Positions 1 through 10,142 of a stretch of 64,000 nucleotides of DNA are shown one piece after another (the stretch's first letter is position 1; each line of letters starts with the position of its first letter). The DNA comes from Pseudoxanthomonas sacheonensis. GTDB taxonomy: Bacteria > Pseudomonadota > Gammaproteobacteria > Xanthomonadales > Xanthomonadaceae. The DNA lies in assembly GCF_010093305.1 (NCBI RefSeq), contig NZ_PDWS01000003.1, forward strand, positions 1 through 64,000, read 5' to 3'. The notes beneath the pieces are model-generated. The model did no database searches, was not told the DNA's origin, and saw only the letters and a list, made by a program, of their open reading frames with translations. Made by a program: the position numbers and the translations under genes.

Positions 1-180
1 ACCGGTTCCGGCCGAACTGGAGTGGAAGGTCTGCTTGAGCCCGTCGACGGTACCGTTGATCACGCCGCTGTCGAAACCGAACAGGAAGCCGCCGATGGTG
101 GCCACGCAACTGATCAGGATGATCAGCCGGGTGTTCTCGCCGCTGTCGGCGGGCGCCTTGCTGAGGGGAATGCTGTTCAT
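1..180 (-). CDS. MFS sugar porter, N-terminal part only (XylE-like)
   Basis: The first 60 residues of a major facilitator sugar porter are visible; the gene runs off the left edge. After a short polar N-terminus comes a first membrane helix with the GGFLFGFDSGVINGT segment, the helix-1 signature of the sugar porter family (XylE, GalP, GLUT). An AAAGG ribosome site lies 8 nt before the ATG. It follows xylA by 63 nt on the same strand, so it probably carries a sugar from xyloglucan breakdown, most likely xylose, across the inner membrane. The substrate is inferred from context only. Confidence 0.85.
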   Translation of the reverse strand, partial: MNSIPLSKAPADSGENTRLIILISCVATIGGFLFGFDSGVINGTVDGLKQTFHSSSAGTG

Positions 181-243
181 GGGAGGCCTTTGGTGAGTGC
201 GGCTCGTATGGATTAGGAATCTACGGATCGGCGGCGGCAAGTA

Positions 244-1578
244 TCAGCGCAACAGGTACTGGTTCAACAGGTTCTCATAACGTTCCTGCTTGCCGCTGAT
301 CTGCTTGGGTTCGCCGCTGTTGGCCGCCAGTGCGCGCAGATCGCCCAGGGCCAGCTTGCCCTGCTCGAAATCGCGGCCGGCGCCGCTGTCGAAGCTCGCG
401 TAACGCTCGCTGCGCCATTGTTCCCACGGCGAATCCGTCAATAGCGCATGCGCCACTTCCAGGCCGCGCGCGAACGCGTCCATGCCGCCGATGTGGGCGA
501 TGAACAGATCCTCCAGATCGGTCGATTCGCGACGGACCTTGGCGTCGAAGTTCAGACCGCCTTCCAGACCGCCCTGACGCAGCACCACCAGCATTGCGCC
601 GACGGTGTCGTACAGATCGGTCGGGAACTGGTCGGTATCCCAACCGTTCTGCGCATTGCCGCGGTTGGCGTCGATGCTGCCCAGCATGCCCGCGTCGGAG
701 GCCACCTGCAGATCGTGTTCGAAGGTGTGTCCGGACAGCGTCGCGTGGTTGGCTTCGATGTTGAGTTTGAAGTCCTTTTCCAGGCCATGTTCGCGCAGGA
801 AACCGGCAACGGTGGCGCTGTCGAAATCGTACTGGTGCTTCATCGGTTCCATCGGCTTGGGCTCGATCAGGAAATTGCCTTTCAAGCCGATGCTGCGGCC
901 GTAGTCGCGCGCCATGGTCAGGAAGCGGGCGAAGTGTTCGACCTCGCGCTTCATGTTGGTGTTGACCAGCGAGGCATAGCCTTCGCGGCCGCCCCAGAAC
1001 ACGTAGTGCTCACCACCCAGTTCGACGGTGGCGTCCAATGCGTTCTTCACCTGCACGGCGGCGCGCGCGACCACGGCGAAGTCCGGGTTGGTCGAAGCGC
1101 CGTTCATGTAGCGCGGATGCGAGAACAGGTTGGCCGTACCCCACAGCAGTTTCGTGCCGGTGGCCTCCTGGCGCGCCTTGGCCAGGCCGACCATGTGCTT
1201 GAGGTTCTTCTCGTATTCGCCGATGTCCTCGGCATCGGGGGAAAGATCGATGTCGTGGAAGCACCAGTACGGCACGCCCAACTTGCTGAAGAACTCGAAC
1301 GCGGCGTCGACCTTGGCCTCGGCGGTGGCCAGCGGCGAGCCGGCTTCCCACGGAAAACGGCGCGTACCGGGGCCGAAAGGATCGTGGCCGGCATTGCAGA
1401 AGGTATGCCAATAGCACACCGCGAAGCGCAGGTGCTCGGCCATGGTCTTGCCGCCGACGCGTTTGCCGGCGTCGTATACCTTGAAAGCGAGCGGATTGTC
1501 GGAATCGCGGCCCTCGAACGGGATGCGGCCGATGCCGGGGAAATATTCTTTTGCGCCGATGAAATAGGGATTGCTCAT
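244..1578 (-). CDS. xylA: Xylose isomerase
   Basis: Cytosolic enzyme interconverting D-xylose and D-xylulose. At 444 residues it has the length of the long (class II) xylose isomerases. FHDID at 107-111 holds the catalytic His, WGGREGY lies at 195-201, and EPKPMEP from 239 contains metal ligands. A GGAAG ribosome site precedes the ATG. It lies 33 nt downstream of xylB and is the second-last visible gene of the xyloglucan operon. Xylose released by the GH31 alpha-xylosidase upstream would be its substrate. Confidence 0.97.
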   Translation of the reverse strand: MSNPYFIGAKEYFPGIGRIPFEGRDSDNPLAFKVYDAGKRVGGKTMAEHLRFAVCYWHTFCNAGHDPFGPGTRRFPWEAGSPLATAEAKVDAAFEFFSKLGVPYWCFHDIDLSPDAEDIGEYEKNLKHMVGLAKARQEATGTKLLWGTANLFSHPRYMNGASTNPDFAVVARAAVQVKNALDATVELGGEHYVFWGGREGYASLVNTNMKREVEHFARFLTMARDYGRSIGLKGNFLIEPKPMEPMKHQYDFDSATVAGFLREHGLEKDFKLNIEANHATLSGHTFEHDLQVASDAGMLGSIDANRGNAQNGWDTDQFPTDLYDTVGAMLVVLRQGGLEGGLNFDAKVRRESTDLEDLFIAHIGGMDAFARGLEVAHALLTDSPWEQWRSERYASFDSGAGRDFEQGKLALGDLRALAANSGEPKQISGKQERYENLLNQYLLR

Positions 1579-1611
1579 GGTCTGTCTTCCGTTCTGTTGT
1601 GCGAGTGCGTG

Positions 1612-3105
1612 CTACGCCGGGTACAGCGTGCGCACGGCATCGAGGTATTGCAGGAAACGCGCGTAATGCGTCCGGTATTCGCCGACGCGCGCAGGGTCGG
1701 GGCGGGTGGAAAGCGTTGGATCTACGGCGGCATGCCGTAACGCCAGTTCGGATAAGGGAGTGCTGTCGCCGCTTCCATGCTGCTGGGACCACAACGCCTG
1801 CAGTGCGGCACCGAACGCGGCGCCTTCGCTCTGTCGGGGAACTTCCACCGGCAGATCGAATACGTCGGCGATCATCTGCCGCCAGGCGGCGCTCTTGGCA
1901 CCGCCGCCAGTCAACACGATGGCTTCGAAACCCAGGCCCGCCGCGGCGAATGCGTCGTAGCCGTACCTCAAGGTGTAGGTCGCGCCTTCCATCGCCGCGC
2001 GGTAGAAGTTGGCGGGCGTGGCGTTGAGCGGATCCATGCCCAGCATCGCAGCGCGCGCATCGGGCAGATTCGGTGTGCGTTCGCCATTGAAGAAGGGCAG
2101 CAAAGTCAGGCCGCCGGCGCCCGGAGAGGTTTCGCCGATCATGGCTTCGCCTTGGGCGACGCCGAAACCGAACAGCCGCGCGATGGTTTCGGTGGCGACC
2201 GTGCAGTTCATGGTGCAGATCAACGGTAGCCAGCCGCCGGACGAAGAACAGAACGCTGCCCAGGCGCCGTTGGCATCCACCACCGGATGATCGGCGTAAG
2301 CGAACAGGGTCCCGGAGGTGCCCAGGCTCATCGACAGGCGGCCCGGCACCACGCAGCCGGTACCGATGGCCGCCATCATGTTGTCGCCGCCGCCGACGGC
2401 GATGCGAACCGAGTGCGGCAGCCCCAGCGCGTCGGCGATCGCAGGCAGGATCGCGAAGGTAGTGCCCAGTTCGACCAGCGGCGGCAGGCACGGCGAAAGA
2501 TCGCGATCGGGATCGATGGCCGCCAGCAGTTCTTTCGACCATTGGCGCGTGCGTACATCCAGCCAGCCGGTACCCGAGGCATCGCCGACCTCGGTGAAGC
2601 GTTCGCCGGTGAGGTAGAAGTTGAGATAGTCGTGCGGCAGCAGGATGGTCGCCAGCTCGCGATAGACCTCGGGGCGATGCTGGCGCGTCCACGGCAACTT
2701 GGAGGCGGTATAGCCGGGCAGGATGGGATTGCCCGCGATCTCGATGCAGCGCCGCTCTCCGCCTAGCGCCTGCATGATCCGTCCGCACTCGCGCGCGCTG
2801 CTGGTATCGCACCACAGCTTGACCGGCGCCAGCACCTGGCCATCGCGATCCAGCGGCACGAAGCCATGCTGTTGCCCGGAGACGCCGACCGCGGCGATGG
2901 ACGCGCGGATTGGCGCATCCAGTTGCGCGAAGCAAGCGTGCACGCCTTCGATCCACCACGAGGCCAGCTGCTCGCGACTGCCGTCCTCGCCGCTGATCAG
3001 CTCGAGCGGCGCGCTGGCGGTGGCCACGACCTGTCCGGACTCCGCGTCGTAGACGAGCAGCTTGATGCTCTGGGTTCCTGCATCGATGCCGGCGTACAGG
3101 CTCAT
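1612..3105 (-). CDS. xylB: Xylulokinase (FGGY kinase)
   Basis: Phosphorylates D-xylulose to xylulose 5-phosphate. The protein has 497 residues, the usual length. GIDAGTQSIK at 6-15 is the phosphate-binding loop of FGGY kinases, GQQHG at 77-81 is the substrate loop, GGGD ends at Asp241 (catalytic base), and LTGGGAKS is the second nucleotide motif. The ATG at 3105 was chosen over upstream in-frame codons because it overlaps the GH95 stop by 4 bp (ATGA). With xylA it delivers xylose to the pentose phosphate pool. Confidence 0.96.
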   Translation of the reverse strand: MSLYAGIDAGTQSIKLLVYDAESGQVVATASAPLELISGEDGSREQLASWWIEGVHACFAQLDAPIRASIAAVGVSGQQHGFVPLDRDGQVLAPVKLWCDTSSARECGRIMQALGGERRCIEIAGNPILPGYTASKLPWTRQHRPEVYRELATILLPHDYLNFYLTGERFTEVGDASGTGWLDVRTRQWSKELLAAIDPDRDLSPCLPPLVELGTTFAILPAIADALGLPHSVRIAVGGGDNMMAAIGTGCVVPGRLSMSLGTSGTLFAYADHPVVDANGAWAAFCSSSGGWLPLICTMNCTVATETIARLFGFGVAQGEAMIGETSPGAGGLTLLPFFNGERTPNLPDARAAMLGMDPLNATPANFYRAAMEGATYTLRYGYDAFAAAGLGFEAIVLTGGGAKSAAWRQMIADVFDLPVEVPRQSEGAAFGAALQALWSQQHGSGDSTPLSELALRHAAVDPTLSTRPDPARVGEYRTHYARFLQYLDAVRTLYPA

Positions 3106-5465
3106 GCCGCCACCAGCTTGCCGTCTTGCAGGCGTATGCGTCGCGACTGGCCCGCCTCGAGTTCCATATCCAGACTCTGTTCTCCCAATATCACGTTGTA
3201 ACGGCCGCCGCGCGCGCTGGTGAGCGTCGCCATCGACAGGCGGCCCTCTTTCCACGACAGATCCATACCCGCAGCGCCGCGCACTTTGAGACCGCGCACG
3301 GACCCTTCGCGCCACGCTTGCGGCAGCGCCGGCAGCAGGAAGATCGATCCGCCCCAGCTCTGCAGCAGCATCTCGGTGATGCCGGCGGTGCCGCCGAAGT
3401 TGCCGTCGATCTGGAACGGCGGATGCGCATCGAACAGATTCGGGTAGGTCCGCTGCGGTGCCAACAGCATGCGCAGGATCTTCAGCGCGTGTTCGCCGTC
3501 GCCCAGCCGCGCCCACAGATTCAGGCGCCAACCGATGCCCCAGCCGGTGGCGTCGTCGCCGCGGATCTCCAGCGACCGCTTCGCGGCAGCGGCGAGTTCC
3601 GGCGTATCGCGCACGTTGATCTGCGAGCTCGGATGCAATGCGTAAAGATGCGAGACGTGGCGGTGGTGGATCTCCGGCACTTGCATGTCCCAATCTTCGC
3701 GCCACTCCTGCAGTTGGCCTGCATTGCCGATGCGGTCAGCCGGCAGCTGCTCGCGCAATTGCCGCAACCGCTGCGCGAAATCGGCGTCCACGCCCAGCAG
3801 ACCGGCAGCCTGGATGCACTGCGCGAACAGATCGCGCAGCAATTGCGAATCCATTGCCGGTCCAGCGCAAAGCGAAGCGCCCTTCGGATGTATGTTCTCG
3901 GGCGACATCGAAGGATTGGTGACCATCTCGCCAGTAGCGGGATCGCGCACCAGCACGGCGGCGAAGAACTCTGCCGCGCCTTTGAACAACGGATAGATCC
4001 TGCGCAGATAGGCCTCGTCGCGGCCGTAGTCCCAGCGGTCCCACAATTGCTGCAGCAGCCAGGCGCCGCCCATGGGCCATAAACCCCACTGCGCACCATC
4101 GATGGGACCGGTCTGCCGCCACAGGTCGGTGTTGTGATGCACGACCCAGCCTGGTGCTCCGTACATTTCCCTGGCCCGGCGCGCGCCCTTTTCCGCCAGA
4201 TCGAAAAGCATGCTCTCCAACGGTTCCACGCATTCTGGCAAGGCGTTGGCCTCGCTGGGCCAGTAGTTCATTTCCGTGTTGATGTTGATCGTGTATTTGC
4301 TTTCCCACGGCGGGTCCATCAGGTCGTTCCAGATGCCCTGCAGGTTGGCCGGCTGCGTACCGGGACGCGAACTGGAGATCAGCAGATACCGGCCGTACTG
4401 GTGGTAGAGCGCGGCCAGCGCGGGATCGCCATCGCTGGCGAAATTCGCGACGCGTTCGTCGGTGGGCAGCTTCGCCGCTTCGGCACTTCCCAAATCGAGG
4501 GAGACGCGACGGAACAGGCGCTGGTGTTCGGCCACATGCGCTGCGCGTAGCGCTTCGAAACCACGCTGCTGGGCTGCGGCCAGTTGCCGGCGCGTGATCG
4601 CTTCGGGGTCGCCGCCGACATCGTCGTAGCGGCGATAGCTGGTGGCCGCCGTGATCAGCAGCACTACCTCGTCCGCACCTTCTATTTCTATGCGTTCGCC
4701 GCGCACCTGCAACGAGCCGCCGCGTGGAATCGCACGCACACGCGTCGCGAACTTCAGCTTGCCCTCGATGCCGTGCCGCGCGGGATTGCGGCCGCGCAGC
4801 AGCAGGGCGCCCTCTTCGGCAGACACTTCGCTCTGCTGATCGCTGTCCAGCGATACCCGCAGATCGATGCCGCCGGGACGGTCGGTCGACAGGCGCACCA
4901 CGATGCACTGGTCGACCGGCGAAACGAAGGCCTCGCGCGTGTGCTCCGTCTTCCAGGTCCGGAACTGCGTGCGCGTGATCGCCGTATCCAGATCGAGTTC
5001 GCGACGATAGTCGGTGGTGTCCGGAACATCGCGGAAATCCAGCACCAGATCGGCCAGCGGCTGATAAGGCATCTGCTTGAGCGGCCGCGCCATCATCCTG
5101 GCGTTGGCCAGGTCTTCGGCCTGCGCGTATTGGCCGGCGAAGATCAGCCGGCGCACTTCCGGCAATGCTTCCAGCGCGCCGGAAGTGTCGGCTTCGTACG
5201 GGCCGCCCGCATACAGCGTGTCTTCGTTGAGCTGCAGGCGTTCGTGTTCGATGCCTCCCCACACCATCGCGCCGAGGCGGCCGTTCCCCAACGGCAACGC
5301 CTCCACCCATCGCGTCGCCGGCCGCCGGTACCAGAGCTTGAGCGCATCGCCGTCGGCGATGGCGCCCGCAGCCGCATGCACGACTGCGGACGGCGCCAGG
5401 CCCGCGATCGCGATGCCCGCGCCCACTCCTTTGAACAATTCGCGGCGGGTCAGATCGACGCTCAT
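3102..5465 (-). CDS. GH95 alpha-L-fucosidase
   Basis: Glycoside hydrolase family 95, expected to remove terminal alpha-1,2-L-fucose from fucosylated xyloglucan. The 787 residues begin with a twin-arginine-like signal (TRRELFKG, then a hydrophobic stretch), so it is probably a folded periplasmic protein. Family active-site motifs are present: NTEMNYWP near 395 (substrate Asn residues), SMSPEN near 519 (acid Glu) and QIDGNFG from 685 (base Asp687). It starts 1 nt after the GH31 stop and overlaps xylB, so translation is coupled. Some GH95 members prefer alpha-L-galactosyl substrates, which the sequence cannot exclude. Confidence 0.93.
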   Translation of the reverse strand: MSVDLTRRELFKGVGAGIAIAGLAPSAVVHAAAGAIADGDALKLWYRRPATRWVEALPLGNGRLGAMVWGGIEHERLQLNEDTLYAGGPYEADTSGALEALPEVRRLIFAGQYAQAEDLANARMMARPLKQMPYQPLADLVLDFRDVPDTTDYRRELDLDTAITRTQFRTWKTEHTREAFVSPVDQCIVVRLSTDRPGGIDLRVSLDSDQQSEVSAEEGALLLRGRNPARHGIEGKLKFATRVRAIPRGGSLQVRGERIEIEGADEVVLLITAATSYRRYDDVGGDPEAITRRQLAAAQQRGFEALRAAHVAEHQRLFRRVSLDLGSAEAAKLPTDERVANFASDGDPALAALYHQYGRYLLISSSRPGTQPANLQGIWNDLMDPPWESKYTININTEMNYWPSEANALPECVEPLESMLFDLAEKGARRAREMYGAPGWVVHHNTDLWRQTGPIDGAQWGLWPMGGAWLLQQLWDRWDYGRDEAYLRRIYPLFKGAAEFFAAVLVRDPATGEMVTNPSMSPENIHPKGASLCAGPAMDSQLLRDLFAQCIQAAGLLGVDADFAQRLRQLREQLPADRIGNAGQLQEWREDWDMQVPEIHHRHVSHLYALHPSSQINVRDTPELAAAAKRSLEIRGDDATGWGIGWRLNLWARLGDGEHALKILRMLLAPQRTYPNLFDAHPPFQIDGNFGGTAGITEMLLQSWGGSIFLLPALPQAWREGSVRGLKVRGAAGMDLSWKEGRLSMATLTSARGGRYNVILGEQSLDMELEAGQSRRIRLQDGKLVAA

Positions 5466-5466
5466 A

Positions 5467-8325
5467 TCAATTCGTCTTGACTGCCTTCACCACGACCGCC
5501 TTGCCGTCGTATTGCACGGTGGTATCGGCCGCCGGTTCCAGCGTACCGGCATCGGCGCGCGGACCGCTGATCCAGCGCACGCGGACCTCGCGCTTGGCCT
5601 GCATGCCGGGGAACGTACCCTGGCGCGTACCGATGCTCAGTTCGCCGGTCTTTTCATTCCATTTCAGCGGAATGCGGCTGAACTCGCTCTTCTCGTAGCC
5701 GTAGCCCTTGCCATCGTCTTCGTACAGCGAGAATTCTCCGTCGGCGCCCGTATAGACCACCACGGTCAGCGGCGCGCCCTTCTTCTCGTCCACGTATTGC
5801 TGCACCGGACCGGTCGGCACGATCGCGCCGGCACGCACGAACAACGGCATGCGCTCCAGCGGCGCGGCGGCCTGCAGGGTTTGCCCGCCCTCATGGCGCT
5901 GGCCGGTATAGAAGTCGTACCAGGCGCTGCCGGCCGGCAGATAGACCGCACGCTGCGTGGCCTTGAACGCGGTCACCGGAGCCACCAGGAAGGCGGGCCC
6001 GAACAGATACTGGTCGTTGATGTCGCGGACCTTGGCGTCGCCCGGGAAATCCATCGCCAGGCTGCGCATCATGCTGCCGTCGCGATGATAGGTATCGCCG
6101 GCCAGCGTGTAGACGTAGGGCAGCAACGTGTAGCGCAGACGGTTGTAGTAGGCCATGCTGGCGTAGTACGGCGTGCCTTCCGGCGCGATGTTCCAGATCT
6201 CGCGGTACGGGAACTGGCCGTGCGAGCGGAACAGCGGCACGAACGCGCCGAACTGGTACCAGCGGGTGTTGAGTTCGCGCCATTCCGGCAGATGCGCCGG
6301 ATCCTGGTTCTCATAGCGCTTCTCCACCGCGAAGCCGCCGATATCGAAGGTCCAGTTGGGCAAGCCCGACATCGACAGGTTGACGCCGGCGGAAATCTGA
6401 TCGCGCATGTCGTCCCAACGCGAAACGATATCGCCGCTCCAAACCGCCACCGCATTGCGCTGGGTGCCGGCATAGCCCTTGCGCGACAGGATGAACACGC
6501 GCTTGTCCGGGTCGGCCGCGCGGTCGCCGCGGTATACGCCCTGGGTGTGCGGCAGCGGATAGGAATTGAAGAACTCGGTGGACGGGCCCACCGCCGTCGG
6601 CGTGGTGCGCGCCTTGCGCTCGCCGACATCGAGGTTGGAATGCAGGTCGGGCTCGTCGGCATCCAGCCACCAGGCGTCGAAGCCCTTGCTGTTGAGCTTC
6701 TCGTTGATCTGCCGCCAGTAGATGGCCTGCGCCTTCTCCGAATACGGATCGTAGAACGAGTTCAGGTAGCCTGCGCCGATCCAGTCCTTCTCGCCCACTT
6801 CCACATTGCGCTTGTACATGAAACCGGCGGCATCCAGTTCCTTGTAGTTGGCGGTGGTGGGATAGAACTTGGGCCATACCGAAATCATGATTTGCCCGTG
6901 CAGGTCATGGACCTGCTTGACCATGCCATCGGGATCGGGGAAATGCGTCTTGTCGAAATCGTGCGAACCCCAGGCGTCTTCCGGCCAGTACGACCAGTCG
7001 AGCACGATGTTGTCGATGGGCAGCTGGCGCTTGCGGTATTCGGCCAGCGCGCCGACCAGTTCGTCCTGCGTCTTGTAGCGCTCGCGGCTCTGCCAGAACC
7101 CATAGGCCCATTTCGGCAGCAGCACCGCTTTGCCGGTCAGCTGGCGATAGCCGGCGATGACCTGGTCGGCCGCGCCCTTGTCGGTACCGCCACCGGCCAC
7201 GAAGTAGTAATCGATCATCTGTCCGGCTTCGGACCACAACGACAAGTCCTTGGCCTCCGCAGCAGGCAAGGGATCGCGGTGCAGCAGGGCGATGTAGCTG
7301 GGGTCGATCAGCTTCCACTCGATCTTCAGCTTGTGGCGCTGGCCCGGCTGCAGGTCAAGCGCGAACTCGTGGTGCCACGGGTTCCAGTTCTGGCGCCAGC
7401 GGTCGATCACCGGCTTGCCGTCGATCCACAGCTTGGCGTATTCGCTGGAGTACAGCGAGAACGTGTGGCGGCCGGGGCTGAGCGCTTCTATCTCGCCCTC
7501 CCAGGTCACCTGCATGGGCTGATCCTTGCTCTTGGCTTCGGCCGGGAAGTTGGCCAGGTCCTTGATGTACTGGTAGTTCACCTCGGATTCGCGGCGCTCG
7601 ACTTTCTGCACGCCGCCGACCGAGTAGCGCGCGGTCAGCGCGCCTGCTTCGCCCTTGGCGTCGTACAGCTTCAGGCTCTTGGGCAACGGCTGCAGGCCGC
7701 GCGGATCGCCCAGGCGGGTGATGGCGTTGTTGTCCCACAGCAGGCCGTAGTTGCGGCTGGACACCAGGAAAGGCACCGCCATGTCCACGTTGTGCTGCAG
7801 CAGTTCGACATCGTGGCCTTTCTGGTTCATCCAGCCTTGCTGATGCTGGCCGAAGCCGTAGATGGCTTCGTCGTCTGGCGATTCGAAACGCTGGCGGACG
7901 CTGAGGTAGGGCTTGCCTTCCACTTCCAGCGGGGAAAAACTCCTGCCGCCTTCGACCTCGGCCAGGATCGGCTTGCCTTGTTTGTCCAGGAAGCTGACCC
8001 GGCCGCTCTGCAGCGAAACCTCGGCGGTCACTTTGGCGGTAGTCAGGCGCAGCTTGCCGTCGGCACTAGCGACATCGAAGGTGGCAGCCGGTGCGCCGGT
8101 ATCGACCCGCATCAGGCTGGGACTGCGCTTGAAATCGCCATCGGGATCGGCACTGACCCGGATGATGCCGGCATCCACCACCTGCAAACGCACCGCCGCG
8201 GCGCCTTTATCGGCAGGACGCACGATGACGCCGTTGTCGGTCTTCTCATAAGCCTGGCCGGCTTTGCCGCCGCAAGCGGCCAGCAGCGCCAGCAACGGCA
8301 GGGTCAGCCCCATCAAATTACGCAT
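5467..8325 (-). CDS. GH31 alpha-xylosidase lipoprotein with PA14 insert
   Basis: Glycoside hydrolase family 31 enzyme, likely removing non-reducing alpha-1,6-xylose from xyloglucan oligosaccharides. The start at 8325 gives 952 residues and is set by a strong ribosome site (GGGAGGAG) and a lipoprotein signal ending LALLAAC. A PA14-like domain (about 240-380) precedes the barrel, as in XylS/Xyl31-type alpha-xylosidases. WWLDADEPD near 553-561 holds the nucleophile Asp, and WSGDIVSRWDD near 627 holds the acid/base Asp. A longer reading from 8418 is possible but would bury the signal peptide. Confidence 0.94.
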   Translation of the reverse strand: MRNLMGLTLPLLALLAACGGKAGQAYEKTDNGVIVRPADKGAAAVRLQVVDAGIIRVSADPDGDFKRSPSLMRVDTGAPAATFDVASADGKLRLTTAKVTAEVSLQSGRVSFLDKQGKPILAEVEGGRSFSPLEVEGKPYLSVRQRFESPDDEAIYGFGQHQQGWMNQKGHDVELLQHNVDMAVPFLVSSRNYGLLWDNNAITRLGDPRGLQPLPKSLKLYDAKGEAGALTARYSVGGVQKVERRESEVNYQYIKDLANFPAEAKSKDQPMQVTWEGEIEALSPGRHTFSLYSSEYAKLWIDGKPVIDRWRQNWNPWHHEFALDLQPGQRHKLKIEWKLIDPSYIALLHRDPLPAAEAKDLSLWSEAGQMIDYYFVAGGGTDKGAADQVIAGYRQLTGKAVLLPKWAYGFWQSRERYKTQDELVGALAEYRKRQLPIDNIVLDWSYWPEDAWGSHDFDKTHFPDPDGMVKQVHDLHGQIMISVWPKFYPTTANYKELDAAGFMYKRNVEVGEKDWIGAGYLNSFYDPYSEKAQAIYWRQINEKLNSKGFDAWWLDADEPDLHSNLDVGERKARTTPTAVGPSTEFFNSYPLPHTQGVYRGDRAADPDKRVFILSRKGYAGTQRNAVAVWSGDIVSRWDDMRDQISAGVNLSMSGLPNWTFDIGGFAVEKRYENQDPAHLPEWRELNTRWYQFGAFVPLFRSHGQFPYREIWNIAPEGTPYYASMAYYNRLRYTLLPYVYTLAGDTYHRDGSMMRSLAMDFPGDAKVRDINDQYLFGPAFLVAPVTAFKATQRAVYLPAGSAWYDFYTGQRHEGGQTLQAAAPLERMPLFVRAGAIVPTGPVQQYVDEKKGAPLTVVVYTGADGEFSLYEDDGKGYGYEKSEFSRIPLKWNEKTGELSIGTRQGTFPGMQAKREVRVRWISGPRADAGTLEPAADTTVQYDGKAVVVKAVKTN

Positions 8326-8419
8326 CTTCCGCTCCTCCCTTTCGATTCGTGTGGGACGGGCCAGACCCGCCGCTACGGATTCCGGCAACGATCGCCGGAC
8401 GCCGTCGATACCTTGCAAT

Positions 8420-10126
8420 TCAGTACGTCGCCAACTTCACCTTCAGCAACTGATCGGCGCTGGAAAAATTCAGCCCGTAATCGGTCTGGTCGCCATTCCA
8501 GACGCGCTGGAACTTCCATTGGTTGTTTTCGTAGGTGCCTTCCTCGACGCGGTCGTAGATCTGCCGTGCGGCGACCGCAGGATCGGCGGCGACGATGTTG
8601 ACGCGCGCGTGGTAGGCGGTGACCAGGAATTCGTCGGTGCCGGTTTCGGCGATCAACGCCGCGCCTACCGGCTCGGGATTGCCCGGCGCTTCGCCCTGGA
8701 ACCAGAACTGCGGTACGCCATAGGTGATCACGGCATTCCAGCGGTCGTTGAGCTTGAGGGTCTGCACGGGTTGGCCGGCCTGCTCGGCGATGCCGTGCAC
8801 TTTGCCCTCGAAACTCAGCTTGGCCAGCACGCGCGCGGCCGGCCGCACCAGACGATAGTTCAGCGCGAACGGCTCCAGCGATTCGGGCGACATCCTCTTG
8901 GCCCCCAGCGGCCAATTGGAATAGCGCGTGTAGTCGATGCCGAATGGCGACCAGCCAATGGCCTGCTGGCCGAGCGCGGCGAAGAAATAGCGCGCGAACA
9001 TCACATCGTTGCCGGTTTCGGCCACCAGCAAGGCGTTGTCGGGGCGCGAATAGCGGTCCAGCACGGCGGTGTACTTGTCGTACTCGCGCATGTAGATGTC
9101 CGGCGCCAGCAGATCTATGTTTGGCGCGGCCGCCTTGTAGACCTCCAGTACGTTGTCGGTGGGGCCGCCGCTTTCGTACTGTCCGGGCAAGCCGGGAGTG
9201 AACGGATCGCGCAGCGCCGCGTTCACGTACATCGGCAACGGATATTCGGCCTTGCCTGCCGCAGCGACCTGATCGATGTAGTGCGCCACATGCCAGGCGT
9301 GGAAGAACTCATCGGCGTCGTTGCCGAACGCCTGCTTCCAGTTGCCGGCCTGCTTTCCCATCTTCCTGATCAGGGCTTCCGGCACCGGCCCATCGAACGC
9401 TTTCTGCGCCAGCGGCGAGAAGTCGCGCGGCGCGCCGTAGGTGCCGGGTTCGTTTTCCGGCTGCACCATGATGACGGTGCGCTGCGCGTCGGCCTGCTTC
9501 AGATGACGCATCAGCCGTACGAAAGCTTTTCTGTCGGCCTCCAAGGTCTCTGTGGACAACGGCGACAGGGAGTTCAGCGTCCTGCCGTCGGCAGTGATGA
9601 CGCGCGGGAAACGTTTGTTGTCCAGCTTCACCCAGGCCGGCGCGTAGTTGGGTCCGTTGTTCTTCCAGGTGGCGAACCACAGCAGCACCAGCCGCACCTC
9701 GTGCTCGCGCGCCTGCGTCAGCAAAGTATCGACGAAGGAGAAATCGAACTTGCCTTCCTGCGGCTCGACCTGCTCCCAGGCGATCGGCACCATCACCGTA
9801 TTGGGCTTAAGCACGTCGATGGCGGGCCATACCTTCTCTAGCGCAGCGGGATAGTTGCTGGAGTTGTTCACCTGTGCGCCCAGCAGCAGGAACGGCTCGC
9901 CGTCCACCAGCAATGCGTGGCGGCCGTTCTCGCTCACCAGTTTCGGCATCGGCGCTTCGACGCTTCGCGTCTCCGCCTTGGGATCGGTTTTGGCGGCGGC
10001 CGGCGCGGCGGCCGGCGGCGCATCGGACGGCTTGCAGGCGACCAGGGCCGTCAGCGCTGCCATTGCCGCTAACAACCGCAGCAGGTGGAGGGCGGAGCAA
10101 GTACGGCCTGGATTTCGGATCGTCAT
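8420..10126 (-). CDS. GH35 beta-galactosidase lipoprotein
   Basis: Glycoside hydrolase family 35 with a C-terminal domain of the DUF5597 type, as in the Xanthomonas xyloglucan-locus beta-galactosidases. It is expected to remove beta-1,2-galactose from xyloglucan side chains. The ATG at 10126 follows a GGGGAGAA site and opens a lipoprotein signal ending ALVAC, giving 568 residues. VQPENEPG near 219 carries the acid/base Glu and AETGND near 365 carries the nucleophile Glu. The gap to GH31 is 94 bp, the widest within this operon segment. Confidence 0.92.
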   Translation of the reverse strand: MTIRNPGRTCSALHLLRLLAAMAALTALVACKPSDAPPAAAPAAAKTDPKAETRSVEAPMPKLVSENGRHALLVDGEPFLLLGAQVNNSSNYPAALEKVWPAIDVLKPNTVMVPIAWEQVEPQEGKFDFSFVDTLLTQAREHEVRLVLLWFATWKNNGPNYAPAWVKLDNKRFPRVITADGRTLNSLSPLSTETLEADRKAFVRLMRHLKQADAQRTVIMVQPENEPGTYGAPRDFSPLAQKAFDGPVPEALIRKMGKQAGNWKQAFGNDADEFFHAWHVAHYIDQVAAAGKAEYPLPMYVNAALRDPFTPGLPGQYESGGPTDNVLEVYKAAAPNIDLLAPDIYMREYDKYTAVLDRYSRPDNALLVAETGNDVMFARYFFAALGQQAIGWSPFGIDYTRYSNWPLGAKRMSPESLEPFALNYRLVRPAARVLAKLSFEGKVHGIAEQAGQPVQTLKLNDRWNAVITYGVPQFWFQGEAPGNPEPVGAALIAETGTDEFLVTAYHARVNIVAADPAVAARQIYDRVEEGTYENNQWKFQRVWNGDQTDYGLNFSSADQLLKVKLATY

Positions 10127-10142
10127 TCTTTGGTTCTCCCCG

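Noticed and set aside
5077..8601. A 1174-codon plus-strand open frame opposite the GH31 and GH95 genes
   Set aside because: GC-rich antisense frame; the product is rich in His, Arg and Gln, has no family motif, and the opposite strand carries two clear enzymes.
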